In this document: positions 8,994 to 17,183 of the stretch, one piece after another
Layout of the letters: each line of letters opens with the position of its first letter
Numbering within the stretch: position 1 is the first letter of the stretch
Assembly: GCF_002285635.2 (NCBI RefSeq)
Contig: NZ_CP023049.2
Span: 3,410,001 to 3,474,000 of the forward strand
Reading direction: 5' to 3'
Length of the DNA stretch: 64,000 nucleotides
DNA from: Chryseobacterium piperi
GTDB taxonomy: Bacteria; Bacteroidota; Bacteroidia; Flavobacteriales; Weeksellaceae
Notes under the pieces: model-generated
Seen by the model: only the letters and a program-made list of their open reading frames with translations
Database searches by the model: none
What the model was told of the DNA's origin: nothing
Position numbers and translations under genes: made by a program

Positions 8994-9434
8994 CTATAAA
9001 TTAACAGAAACACCTAGGCTGCCATTGTTTCCTACTTCTGCAAACACTCCAATTCTCTCTGTGAAAAAGTACCGGGCTCCAATGTGAGCTCCGATTCCAA
9101 AATCTTTACCGACAACTCCCAGGTCTACACCAGGATAGATGTCTAGCTTTTCAGGAAGTTGTAAAGCTTCCTTCAGGTGAAAGTTTAATCTTCCGAAAAT
9201 AAATACCTTATTATCATTGTTATTGTTTTTGTAGCCACTGAAATACCCGTTGAGTCCTGCTCCTACAGATATCAGCTTGTTTAAACCGTAATCGTAAGTT
9301 CCGGTAATTCCGGTTCCATACCCCCACGCACTGAATCCAAGTTGTACCTTCTGATCTCCTTTTCCTGTCCAGGCCTGAGCATTAACGGCGGTTCCAAAAA
9401 AGACAACCATAAACATAAAAACCAATTTCTTCAT
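8994..9434 (-). CDS. Small secreted beta-rich protein (DUF6646-like)
   Basis: A 146-residue protein with a clear signal peptide (MKKLVFMFMVVFFGTAVNAQ). The mature part alternates Gly and aromatic residues (KVQLGFSAWGYGTGITGTYDYG, shortened here) in the pattern of a small outer-membrane beta-barrel, ending LGVSVNL. I think it belongs to the family called DUF6646, but this is from memory of its look, not a search. It has its own terminator and a TATTTTTG box on the minus strand at 9478-9485. Function unknown. Confidence 0.75.
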   Translation of the reverse strand: MKKLVFMFMVVFFGTAVNAQAWTGKGDQKVQLGFSAWGYGTGITGTYDYGLNKLISVGAGLNGYFSGYKNNNNDNKVFIFGRLNFHLKEALQLPEKLDIYPGVDLGVVGKDFGIGAHIGARYFFTERIGVFAEVGNNGSLGVSVNL

Positions 9435-9537
9435 AAATTTTAAATTTTTAACGGTATTAATAAAGAACTATCAGCAGCAAAAATAGAACCGAAATCAATT
9501 AAAAATCGTATTTTTATACAAGTATTGAATAAGATTT

Positions 9538-10290
9538 ATGAAAATTATAGGAGTGAATTTAGATATTATCTGGAAAAATAAAAATGGAAATTTTCAACGG
9601 ATAGAGGATGAGCTTATGAAGCAGGAGGCTGACGTTTTTATTTTACCTGAAATGTTTTCAACCGGTTTTTGTATGGATGCTGCTGAAGTTTCAGATCGTC
9701 AGGAAGAGTCTCTGGCATTTTTAAAAAAGATGGCTGAAGAGAAGAACGCGGCCTTTTGTGGAAGTGCTCCGGTTGAACAAAATGGAAATTTTTACAACAG
9801 AATGTATTTTGTAAAACCCGGATCGGAAGTGGCTTTCTATGATAAAAGACATTTGTTTTCTTTTTCAGGAGAAGATAAAGTCTATACATCCGGAAAGGAA
9901 AGAATCATTGTAGAATATAAAGGGATACGGTTTTTATTACAGGTTTGCTATGATCTCCGTTTTCCTGTTTTTGCAAGGAATAATGATGATTATGATGCAA
10001 TATTATATGTTGCTAACTGGCCGGAGAAAAGAGTGGGTGCCTGGGAGCACCTTTTAAAAGCCCGGGCTATTGAAAATTTATCTTTTGTTTTCGGCCTGAA
10101 CAGAATCGGAACAGATGGGAATGATCTTTTTTATCAGGAAAGCTCTCATTGTTTCTTTGCTGATGGAAGAGAGATGGCTCATAAAGATGGAAATATTGTA
10201 TCTGCAGAACTCAATATGGATGAATTAAAAGAATTCAGAAGTCATTTTCAGTTTTTAAATGACAGGGATGATTTTACTATTAAACTGTAG
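9538..10290 (+). CDS. Nitrilase-superfamily amidase (omega-amidase / YafV-like)
   Basis: A 250-residue cytoplasmic hydrolase with the full Glu-Lys-Cys catalytic triad of the nitrilase fold: E38 in FILPEMFSTGF, K103 in YDKRHLF, and C137 in LLQVCYDLRFPVF. The length and the CYDLRFP context fit the Nit2/YafV branch, which hydrolyses omega-amides such as alpha-ketoglutaramate, closing the methionine salvage or glutamine transamination loop. The substrate is inferred from the branch. The gene is alone on its strand and ends at a shared bidirectional terminator with the thioredoxin gene. Confidence 0.88.
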   Translation: MKIIGVNLDIIWKNKNGNFQRIEDELMKQEADVFILPEMFSTGFCMDAAEVSDRQEESLAFLKKMAEEKNAAFCGSAPVEQNGNFYNRMYFVKPGSEVAFYDKRHLFSFSGEDKVYTSGKERIIVEYKGIRFLLQVCYDLRFPVFARNNDDYDAILYVANWPEKRVGAWEHLLKARAIENLSFVFGLNRIGTDGNDLFYQESSHCFFADGREMAHKDGNIVSAELNMDELKEFRSHFQFLNDRDDFTIKL

Positions 10291-10321
10291 ATAGCCAGAT
10301 TATAATAAATATAATTCAAAT

Positions 10322-10349
10322 AAAAAAACTGTGAGATTCTCACAGTTTT
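10322..10349. terminator. Bidirectional terminator between amidase and thioredoxin
   Basis: Stem AAAACTGTGAG / CTCACAGTTTT with a 3-nt loop, between two convergent genes. It overlaps the last bases of the thioredoxin stop codon. Confidence 0.85.
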
Positions 10350-10647
10350 ATTCATATTGTTTTAAAAGTTGAGTCAAGGTATTGACATCATGTACGCCAC
10401 TTTCCTTCCATAACAATTCTCCTTTTTTGAAGATGGCTAAAGTAGGGACTCCGCGTACTCCGTATTGTGATGCAATGGCCGGATATTGGTCTACATCTAC
10501 TTTAATGATTCTTGCTCCTTCACCAACATTTTCTTTTACTGTTGTTAAGACCGAAGACTGTACTTTGCACGGTTGGCACCACGTTGCAAAAAAGTCTATT
10601 AACACTGGCCTTTCGGAATCAATGATTTCTTGAAATTTTTGTGACAT
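10348..10647 (-). CDS. Thioredoxin family protein
   Basis: A 99-residue single-domain thioredoxin with no signal peptide, so cytoplasmic. The redox motif is WCQPCK (C24, C27), with Gln where classical thioredoxin has Gly, followed by the expected cis-Pro loop (YGVRGVPTLAIF). It is 43 bp downstream of the rhodanese lipoprotein gene and on the same strand as the persulfide dioxygenase, suggesting it supplies reducing power for sulfur transfer or persulfide release. That link is inferred from position only. Confidence 0.92.
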   Translation of the reverse strand: MSQKFQEIIDSERPVLIDFFATWCQPCKVQSSVLTTVKENVGEGARIIKVDVDQYPAIASQYGVRGVPTLAIFKKGELLWKESGVHDVNTLTQLLKQYE

Positions 10648-10690
10648 AGCTTTGTTTTATTTAAATTTTACTTTATCATCGGGTGAAAGA

Positions 10691-11071
10691 TTACCGGATC
10701 TCCGGGTTTTCATTCTGGATTGCTTTTATATTTTTCCAGCTGGTTCCGTCATAAACATTTTCCACTCCGTTTTTCTTTAGGATTTTCATAGCTTGATCCG
10801 CCTGAATTCCTTTGTTGCAGAATACAACTACTTTTTGCTGTTTTTTAAAGAAGTCTATATTTTTCTCAATCTCAGCCAAAGGAATGTTGACAGCATTTTT
10901 TGCGCTTCCTTCTTTATATTGTTCAGGAACTCTCACATCTACTAGGGTAACATCAGAGCTGTTTATAATTTCCCGGATATTCATTTGGGGAACCTGAGTG
11001 ATAGTATTGGTTTTACAGGCACTCCATATAAAAGCTGAAGCAATAATAATTCCGAAAATTTTATATTTCAT
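10691..11071 (-). CDS. Rhodanese-domain lipoprotein
   Basis: A 126-residue protein. The frame extends to 11101, but that start overlaps the upstream gene; the ATG at 11071 gives a lipoprotein signal (MKYKIFGIIIASAFIWSAC) with the lipobox Cys. The rest is one rhodanese domain with active-site loop CNKGIQADQA, so a persulfide-carrying Cys is present. Rhodaneses move sulfane sulfur between donors and acceptors. It follows the persulfide dioxygenase-rhodanese gene by 8 bp, so the two are almost certainly co-transcribed, placing one sulfur transferase at the membrane and one in the cytoplasm. Confidence 0.88.
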   Translation of the reverse strand: MKYKIFGIIIASAFIWSACKTNTITQVPQMNIREIINSSDVTLVDVRVPEQYKEGSAKNAVNIPLAEIEKNIDFFKKQQKVVVFCNKGIQADQAMKILKKNGVENVYDGTSWKNIKAIQNENPEIR

Positions 11072-11079
11072 CCTTCCGC

Positions 11080-12489
11080 TTATAAGGTTTTTGACTGGCA
11101 AACAAAATCGGAAGTAGGGAACTTCTCCGTTTTTTTGATTCCATTAAACCCACCTTCTATTTCGGTGAAATTTCTGATTCCATGCGAATTAAGAATACTG
11201 GCAGCAATCATACTTCTGTAACCTCCTGCACAATGTAAAAAGAAATGCTCGGAATCATCAATAGACTTCACCCAATCACTAATCGTATCTAAAGGCTTGT
11301 TGTATGCGTTGTCAATGTGCTCTGCAGAATATTCCGTTAGTTTTCTAACATCAATAACTGTAGCGTCTTTTGTGAATTGTTCAGCGAATTCAGCCGGTGA
11401 AATTCTTTTGATCTCATCGGTTTCGTTATTTGAATTTTTCCAGGATTTAAATCCTCCGTCCAAATATCCTACTACATTATCAAAACCGACCCTGCTTAAT
11501 CTTGTAATCACTTCTTCCTCGGTTCCTTCATCTGTTACCAGCAATAGTGGATGTTTTACGTCGATAATTAAGGTACCCACCCATGGTGCGAAGTCTCCTT
11601 TTAATCCAATGTTAATAGAGTTTGGAATGAAGCCTCTGTGAAACTCTGCTGCTCCTCTTGTATCCAGGATCAGGGCCCCGGTTTCTTCTGCAAAACTTTC
11701 AAAATCATCTACAGAAATTGGAGTTAAGCCTTTATTCATAACAGTATCAAGGCTCTCATATCCTCCTTTGTTTAAAGCGACGTTCATTCCGAAATATTTT
11801 GGAGGAGCTGTAAGTCCATCCAATACCTCTCTTATAAAAGATTCTTTATCGGGTTGATTTAAAGCATAATTGGTTTTCTTCTGATTTCCTAAAGTATCCA
11901 CTGTCTCTTTCTGCATGTTTTTTCCACAAGCAGAGCCTGCCCCATGTGCAGGGTAAACAGTAATGCTGTCATCTAAAGGAATGATTTTACTTTGAAGGCT
12001 ATCGTACAGAATTCCAGCCAGATCTTCCTGGGTAAGATTAGTGGCTTTTTGAGCCAGGTCAGGTCTTCCGACATCACCTAGAAATAATGTATCTCCTGTG
12101 AAAATAGCTGTTTCTGTTCCATTTTCATCAATTAAAAGATAAGTTGTACTCTCCATGGTATGTCCAGGAGTATGAAGTACCTTTATTTTTACGTTTCCGA
12201 TTTCAAAAATCTGATGGTCTTCTGCAATGATTGCTTCAAATTCAGGCTTAGCAGTAGGCCCGTAAATAATAGGAGCACCTGTTTTTTTGCTCAAATCCAG
12301 ATGACCGGATACAAAGTCCGCGTGGAAATGAGTTTCAAAAATATACTTTAACGTTACATTGTCTTTTTCGAGACGATCCAGGTAAGGTTTTACCTCTCTC
12401 AAAGGATCTATAATTGCAGCTTCATTTTCTGATACTATATAATATGCCCCTTGAGCCAGACAGCCCGTATATATTTGTTCAACTTTCAT
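11080..12489 (-). CDS. Persulfide-dioxygenase-like MBL hydrolase fused to two rhodanese domains
   Basis: A 469-residue cytoplasmic fusion. Residues 1-240 are a metallo-beta-lactamase fold of the ETHE1/persulfide dioxygenase type: THFHADF (H54, H56, D58), HTPGHT, and FTGDTLFLGDVGRPDL. Two rhodanese domains follow, at about 265-350 and 370-460. The second has an active Cys loop (HCAGGYRS); the first has LLVTDEGTEEE where the Cys loop should be, so it is probably structural. Known members oxidise glutathione persulfide to sulfite and pass sulfane sulfur on. It leads an operon with the rhodanese lipoprotein and thioredoxin, which fits sulfide detoxification. Confidence 0.9.
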   Translation of the reverse strand: MKVEQIYTGCLAQGAYYIVSENEAAIIDPLREVKPYLDRLEKDNVTLKYIFETHFHADFVSGHLDLSKKTGAPIIYGPTAKPEFEAIIAEDHQIFEIGNVKIKVLHTPGHTMESTTYLLIDENGTETAIFTGDTLFLGDVGRPDLAQKATNLTQEDLAGILYDSLQSKIIPLDDSITVYPAHGAGSACGKNMQKETVDTLGNQKKTNYALNQPDKESFIREVLDGLTAPPKYFGMNVALNKGGYESLDTVMNKGLTPISVDDFESFAEETGALILDTRGAAEFHRGFIPNSINIGLKGDFAPWVGTLIIDVKHPLLLVTDEGTEEEVITRLSRVGFDNVVGYLDGGFKSWKNSNNETDEIKRISPAEFAEQFTKDATVIDVRKLTEYSAEHIDNAYNKPLDTISDWVKSIDDSEHFFLHCAGGYRSMIAASILNSHGIRNFTEIEGGFNGIKKTEKFPTSDFVCQSKTL

Positions 12490-12606
12490 CTTATATTTTT
12501 AACAATTTCGTTGTTATTATTTAATCTACAAAAATCGGCTTTTATTTTTTAAAATCGGTTTAAATAAAGAATCGATAATCATAGAATAAATCTATAAAGT
12601 TTTTAT

Positions 12607-13659
12607 TTATTCTAATTTATAAAAGATTTTATAGAAAATCTCATTAGTGTTTTCAGAAACATCTTTGTCAATTTTAAATTGGACATAGTCTTCCTGTTGA
12701 GACCCACCTTCCGGATAATCAACCACCCGGTGAAATTTTTCATAAATGTGATTTTTTATTTTTCCGTTTTCAGATATCTTGATCATCTCAGTGAAGTACT
12801 TTTTAGTGTCCGGATTGAGTGTCCAGTCTTTTTCATGAGCTTTATAGAAATCAATCATTTTTTCAGTAGCATATACTTCGGAATCAATTTTCATATCGCT
12901 GAAACCAGTCAGACGTTCTTTTTTATTGAGTTGTTTACCTATCCATTCTATTTTTGCTTCAGCAGCTTTTATGGTGGCAAGAGTCATCATTGAATCTCTT
13001 TTAACTACCGGGGAAAGAAGTATGTCCGGAACTTCATTGATAGGAAGGGTTTTTACTGCAGCAATATTCAGTACTCCAAAATAGTTCTCGGCTTTTTCTT
13101 TCATTCCAATCATTTGATCGGATGTCATATCATCGGAAGAAATTCTAATTTTAAAAGTCCAGCCTCCACATTCATAAATGGCAAGAAGGGCAGTTTTGTC
13201 AACATACTTTACCCCTTTGAAAAAATCCGGTGTACCTACTGCACTATTAAATGCAGAGTAAACGGAATTTACTGTTAAACTGTCGTTTGAAATACTTCCG
13301 AACGAAGGTTTTAAATCGATCCCCTTATTGGAGTTCTGATTAAGGGCATAATCATAGGATAAAAACTCGTCTCTGAGGAGTTGGTTGTTAATTGATTTTT
13401 TAGGATAAATATAAAAGGTAAGAACTGTTTTGGTTTTTTTAGTTTTTTGCTGTACATAGCTTACTGCTACATTTTGATTCTTCTGATCAAAGGAATGAAC
13501 AGCCTCTCTCTGAAACCCCGACCATAATATAGGAAACGTAGTTTTTGTAAACTCATGAGTATAATCTTCTTTCACCTGTAGTTTGGCAGGTTGTTTTCTT
13601 TGTTGTGAAGAAAGAATCACAAACAAGAAACTAAAAATAAAGATTAATTTTTTTTTCAT
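12607..13659 (-). CDS. Secreted protein of unknown function
   Basis: A 350-residue protein with a signal peptide (MKKKLIFIFSFLFVILSSQQ) and no other hydrophobic segment, so periplasmic or secreted. I recognise no family. The sequence is Lys/Asp-rich and soluble-looking, with a mixed alpha/beta character and one Cys. It has long flanks on both sides and is not in an operon. Confidence 0.75.
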   Translation of the reverse strand: MKKKLIFIFSFLFVILSSQQRKQPAKLQVKEDYTHEFTKTTFPILWSGFQREAVHSFDQKNQNVAVSYVQQKTKKTKTVLTFYIYPKKSINNQLLRDEFLSYDYALNQNSNKGIDLKPSFGSISNDSLTVNSVYSAFNSAVGTPDFFKGVKYVDKTALLAIYECGGWTFKIRISSDDMTSDQMIGMKEKAENYFGVLNIAAVKTLPINEVPDILLSPVVKRDSMMTLATIKAAEAKIEWIGKQLNKKERLTGFSDMKIDSEVYATEKMIDFYKAHEKDWTLNPDTKKYFTEMIKISENGKIKNHIYEKFHRVVDYPEGGSQQEDYVQFKIDKDVSENTNEIFYKIFYKLE

Positions 13660-13804
13660 AATCGGAATAAGATTGGCTACGGTATTTTCACATACTAAAA
13701 TAGGGAAAATTTATAAAAAATGAGAACTGAAATTAATCATGAATATAATTTTGAACGCTAAATGTTCTATAAAAATTTTATATTTATAAGTTAAAAAAAA
13801 TCAA

Positions 13805-15331
13805 ATGGCAGATAAAAAACAATTTATTGATGAACTTAATGCACGATATACTCCAAAGGGAGAGCATATTATACTAGGAAAGGGTATGTTGGATGGAGAG
13901 GTAGTGACAGAAGTAAATGTGACGATTCCTTTAAAAACAATCAACCGTCATGGGCTTATTGCCGGAGCTACGGGAACTGGTAAAACCAAAACGTTGCAGG
14001 TTTTTGCAGAACAACTTTCTCATGCGGGAATTCCTTCTTTAGTGCTGGATATTAAAGGTGATTTTTCAGGAATTGCAGAGCCGGGAGTTATGAATCCTAT
14101 TATTGAGGAGCGATATGCGAAAACCCAGCTTCCATATGATCCACAAGCTTTTCCGGTGGAGCTGATGAGTATCTCCGGAGGAAAAGGAGTGAAGCTTAGA
14201 GCTACCGTGACAGAATTCGGGCCGGTTTTATTAAGCAAGATACTGGAGCTGAATGATACCCAGCAAAGCATTATGTCCATCGTTTTTAAATACTGTGATG
14301 ATAAGGGACTTCCTTTAATTGATCTGAATGACTTAAAAAAAGTGTTACAATATGTTACCGATAATGCTCAAGGAAAAGCAGAGTTGGCAGCAAACTATGG
14401 CTCAATAGCTCCGGCATCATTGGGTGCTATTCTAAGATCGATTGTTGCTCTTGAACAACAGGGAGCAGCAGACTTCTTTGGGGAACTAAGCTTCGATGTT
14501 CAGGATCTTCTTAAAACAAGAGATGGAAAAGGAGTGGTTAATATTTTAAGAGTTTCTGATATCCAGAATAAGCCTCAATTATTTTCAACGTTTATGCTTT
14601 CGCTTTTTGCTGAAATATATATGACATTTCCTGAAGAAGGAGATAGTGGGAAGCCTAAATTAGTATTGTTTATTGATGAGGCTCATTTAATTTTCAGAGA
14701 AGCTTCCAAAGCACTGCTTTCGCAAATTGAAACTATGGTGAAGCTTATTCGTTCAAAAGGAGTGGGAATTTACTTTATTACACAAATCCCAGGGGATGTT
14801 CCTGAAAATGTTCTTTCGCAGTTAGGATTGAAAATTCAGCATGCGTTAAGAGGTTTTACAGCTAAAGATAAAAAGGAGATTTCAAAAGCAGTTGAAAACT
14901 ATCCGACCACAGAATTCTATAACGCTTCAAGTCTCATCCAGAATTTGGGAATTGGAGAAGCATTTGTCACTGCATTGGATGAAAAAGGTATTCCGACACC
15001 ATTAGTGCATACCTATCTGATTTCTCCTGAATCCAGAATGGATGTGTTGAGTGATGCTGAGGTTACAGAATTAACGAGTAAATCAGCCATGGTTGCTAAA
15101 TATGAAGAAGCTATTGATAAAGAATCTGCGTATGAGATACTGACAAGCAGAATGGAGCAGGCTGCACAAAATCCTATGCCTAATCAAAAGGCAAGACCGG
15201 TAAAACCAGAACCAGGTATGTTTGAACAGGTATTACAAAGCCAGGCAGGAAGAACTTTTACTTCTACATTAATGAGAGAAGGAGCAAAAGCTATTTTAGG
15301 AATGTTTGGTTTGGGAGGAAGAAAAAGATAA
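13805..15331 (+). CDS. HerA-like ATPase / DUF853 (YjgR-type) protein
   Basis: A 508-residue RecA/FtsK-superfamily ATPase. Walker A is GATGTGKTKT near residues 58-67, directly after a short beta-rich N-terminus, and Walker B is VLFIDEAHLIF near residue 290, followed by a sensor-like ITQIPGDVPENVLSQLG. This is the DUF853 layout (E. coli YjgR), related to the HerA translocase. Unlike HerA in DNA-end resection or defence operons, there is no NurA, SIR2 or similar partner nearby: it is followed only by a small membrane protein and a DnaQ-like exonuclease. Function unproven. Confidence 0.9.
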   Translation: MADKKQFIDELNARYTPKGEHIILGKGMLDGEVVTEVNVTIPLKTINRHGLIAGATGTGKTKTLQVFAEQLSHAGIPSLVLDIKGDFSGIAEPGVMNPIIEERYAKTQLPYDPQAFPVELMSISGGKGVKLRATVTEFGPVLLSKILELNDTQQSIMSIVFKYCDDKGLPLIDLNDLKKVLQYVTDNAQGKAELAANYGSIAPASLGAILRSIVALEQQGAADFFGELSFDVQDLLKTRDGKGVVNILRVSDIQNKPQLFSTFMLSLFAEIYMTFPEEGDSGKPKLVLFIDEAHLIFREASKALLSQIETMVKLIRSKGVGIYFITQIPGDVPENVLSQLGLKIQHALRGFTAKDKKEISKAVENYPTTEFYNASSLIQNLGIGEAFVTALDEKGIPTPLVHTYLISPESRMDVLSDAEVTELTSKSAMVAKYEEAIDKESAYEILTSRMEQAAQNPMPNQKARPVKPEPGMFEQVLQSQAGRTFTSTLMREGAKAILGMFGLGGRKR

Positions 15332-15364
15332 GTAGCTCCTCCCATCATTTCAAACTTAATAACC

Positions 15365-15724
15365 ATGAAAAAATTATCATTGTTTTTCTTTATAGGATTA
15401 GCTGTTCTGAAATTAATTACGGACAGCATACATAGGCATTTTAGTTTTTTTGATATAATTTTCGTTATTTTGGCGGGATTACCATTATTAATCAATAAAA
15501 AATGGCTGTATCAACTATTTGGACGAATTATTTCGTTAATAGGTCTGTATATTGTGATAGCTGTTTTTGCTTTATTGATTAAAGATATTCAAAAAGATCA
15601 GTTGCTGTCTACCTTGACTTATGGCATGGGTTATGTATCAAGTGGGATGGCGCTGTATTTTGGACTTATACTGACGGGAATTATTAATGGTAGCCATAAA
15701 AATAGTATTATAACATCAACTTAA
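15365..15724 (+). CDS. Small membrane protein, unknown function
   Basis: A 119-residue protein with four predicted membrane helices (around residues 5-22, 27-43, 50-75, 88-108). I recognise no family. Its stop codon at 15722-15724 directly abuts the ATG of the exonuclease gene, so the two are translationally linked, and it lies 33 bp after the HerA-like gene. Confidence 0.7.
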   Translation: MKKLSLFFFIGLAVLKLITDSIHRHFSFFDIIFVILAGLPLLINKKWLYQLFGRIISLIGLYIVIAVFALLIKDIQKDQLLSTLTYGMGYVSSGMALYFGLILTGIINGSHKNSIITST

Positions 15725-16948
15725 ATGTATTCGATAATAGATATAGAAAGTAATGGTGCAGGTTATAGAAAAGAATGCATTATAGATATTGCCATCTACC
15801 GGTATGATGGGCAAAAAATTGTTGACCAGTTTATTTCTCTTGTCAATCCTGAAAGTGATATTACACCATTCGTACAGAAGCTGACCAGCATTACTCCCAA
15901 AATGGTTAAAACAGCACCCAAATTTCATGAAATAGCTAAAAGAGTTATTGAGATTACCCAGAATACGACTTTGGTGGGGCATAATATTGATTTTGATTAC
16001 AGAATGCTTCGTCAGTCATTTAAAAATTTAGGTTATGATTTTCAGATCAATACTTTAGATACTATACCATTAGCCAAAAAGTTGATTCCGGATGAGGTAA
16101 GCTATTCATTGGGGAAATTGGTGAAATCTTTAGGAATTCCATTAACCAACCATCATAGAGCTGACGGAGATGCAAGAGCCACTTTAGAGTTGTTTAAGCT
16201 TCTGGTTTCTAAGGATACGGAGAATGAAATTATTCAGAAACAGCATGATGAAACCAATGCGAAGACTTATATTAATAAAATCAAGCTTCTGACTCAGGAT
16301 TTGCCTAACGAAAAAGGATTTGTCTACTTCCAGAATACGGACGGGAAAATTATTCTTTCCGAATATGTTCAGGATATCAATAAGTTTTCAAAAAAAGTTT
16401 TTAATTCGAAATCTAAAAAGTGGGAAGGCATTCAAAGAGAAGTTGAGCAGATTAATTTTGAACTGACAGGTACGGATACCATTGCCAGATTGATTCTCAA
16501 TTCAAAAAATATAAAGAAAAGAGAGGTTCTTCCATTCGGTTTATATTTCAGAAATAATAAATACATCGTTGAAAAAAATACACTGAATAAAGATGAAAGA
16601 CCTATTCTGAGATTCAGATCTTTTACACAAGGCTCAAAAGCCTCTCAGTTTATTGCTACTCAGAAAGAATATGATGATATTAATGTTTTTAAAAAGAAAA
16701 TTGACTTTAAGAAGCGGAATGAGCTTTGGCTGGGAACCGGAAGAAAATTAGGTGAAAAGCTATTTTTAATCATCGAAAACGGGAAGGTGGTTTCTTACGG
16801 TTTTTACGAGTTGTTTACCCAGATTCAAACCCTTAGCAGGCTATCAAAACTGAAGATCGATTTGCCTCTTTCCTCCGCAGATTTACATAATGAATTACAA
16901 TTAGCACTGATTCGAGGGGATTTTGAAACCTTACCATTACCAAAATGA
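15725..16948 (+). CDS. DnaQ-type 3'-5' exonuclease with a degenerate GIY-YIG domain
   Basis: A 407-residue protein. Residues 1-165 form a DEDDh exonuclease: D6 and E8 in IIDIES, D89 in HNIDFD, and H144 with D149 in HHRADGDA. After a linker, residues 196-285 align by eye with the GIY-YIG nuclease of UvrC/Cho: KGFVYFQNTDGKII replaces the GVY...YVG core, and the position of the catalytic Glu is Asn (N259 in ARLILNSKNIKK). So the exonuclease should be active and the second nuclease dead. Active DnaQ-UvrC-like fusions are known in bacteria and relate to repair. It is directly coupled to the preceding membrane protein gene. Confidence 0.85.
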   Translation: MYSIIDIESNGAGYRKECIIDIAIYRYDGQKIVDQFISLVNPESDITPFVQKLTSITPKMVKTAPKFHEIAKRVIEITQNTTLVGHNIDFDYRMLRQSFKNLGYDFQINTLDTIPLAKKLIPDEVSYSLGKLVKSLGIPLTNHHRADGDARATLELFKLLVSKDTENEIIQKQHDETNAKTYINKIKLLTQDLPNEKGFVYFQNTDGKIILSEYVQDINKFSKKVFNSKSKKWEGIQREVEQINFELTGTDTIARLILNSKNIKKREVLPFGLYFRNNKYIVEKNTLNKDERPILRFRSFTQGSKASQFIATQKEYDDINVFKKKIDFKKRNELWLGTGRKLGEKLFLIIENGKVVSYGFYELFTQIQTLSRLSKLKIDLPLSSADLHNELQLALIRGDFETLPLPK

Positions 16949-17003
16949 TAAAAAAGAAGAGGGTGCTTTTCAAATCAATTTTATTAAAATAAAAAATAAA
17001 TAG

Positions 17004-17011
17004 TATTTTTG
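17004..17011 (+). promoter_or_regulatory. -7 box upstream of the lysA leader
   Basis: TATTTTTG matches TAnnTTTG and sits 19 bp before the leader-peptide ATG. No convincing -33 TTG was found at the right distance, so this is a partial match. Confidence 0.45.
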
Positions 17012-17030
17012 TAAAAAATAAAACGAAGCA

Positions 17031-17102
17031 ATGCAATATTTTAAACAAAATAAAACCGGGAAAAAGGGAGCTGTAAAGTTCTCTAAGGTTTGGAATATTT
17101 AA
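17031..17102 (+). CDS. Lysine-rich leader peptide upstream of lysA (candidate)
   Basis: A 23-codon reading frame ATG to TAA, starting MQYFKQNKTGKKG and ending WNI. Six residues are Lys (5, 8, 11, 12, 16, 19). It lies between a TAnnTTTG box and an intrinsic terminator, with lysA (lysine biosynthesis) starting 81 bp after its stop. This is the layout of an amino-acid attenuator leader: stalling on Lys codons could change the downstream RNA fold. No coding signature beyond the frame itself can be tested here, and A-rich DNA gives Lys codons easily. Confidence 0.45.
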   Translation: MQYFKQNKTGKKGAVKFSKVWNI

Positions 17103-17131
17103 AAGAGTTGTCTTGCATAAAAATAATTAAT

Positions 17132-17167
17132 GTGGCAGACTCTTGAGCAAAGAATCTGCCTTTTTTT
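17132..17167 (+). terminator. Terminator between leader peptide and lysA (possible attenuator)
   Basis: Stem GGCAGA-c-TCTT / AAGA-a-TCTGCC with a 5-nt loop (GAGCA) and seven T's, ending 17 bp before lysA. Because the TAnnTTTG box lies upstream of it, it would cut off lysA transcripts from that start. AAGAGT at 17103-17108 can pair with ACTCTT at 17139-17144 inside the left arm, giving a possible antiterminator. Confidence 0.75.
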
Positions 17168-17183
17168 ATGTTAAAATGAAATT

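Noticed and set aside
13805..16948. HerA-based anti-phage defence operon
   Set aside because: The ATPase is of the DUF853 type and lacks NurA, SIR2 or DUF4297 partners; the neighbouring exonuclease is housekeeping-like.
17103..17183. Lysine riboswitch upstream of lysA
   Set aside because: The leader is far too short for the L-box aptamer; only a terminator and a possible antiterminator pairing are seen.
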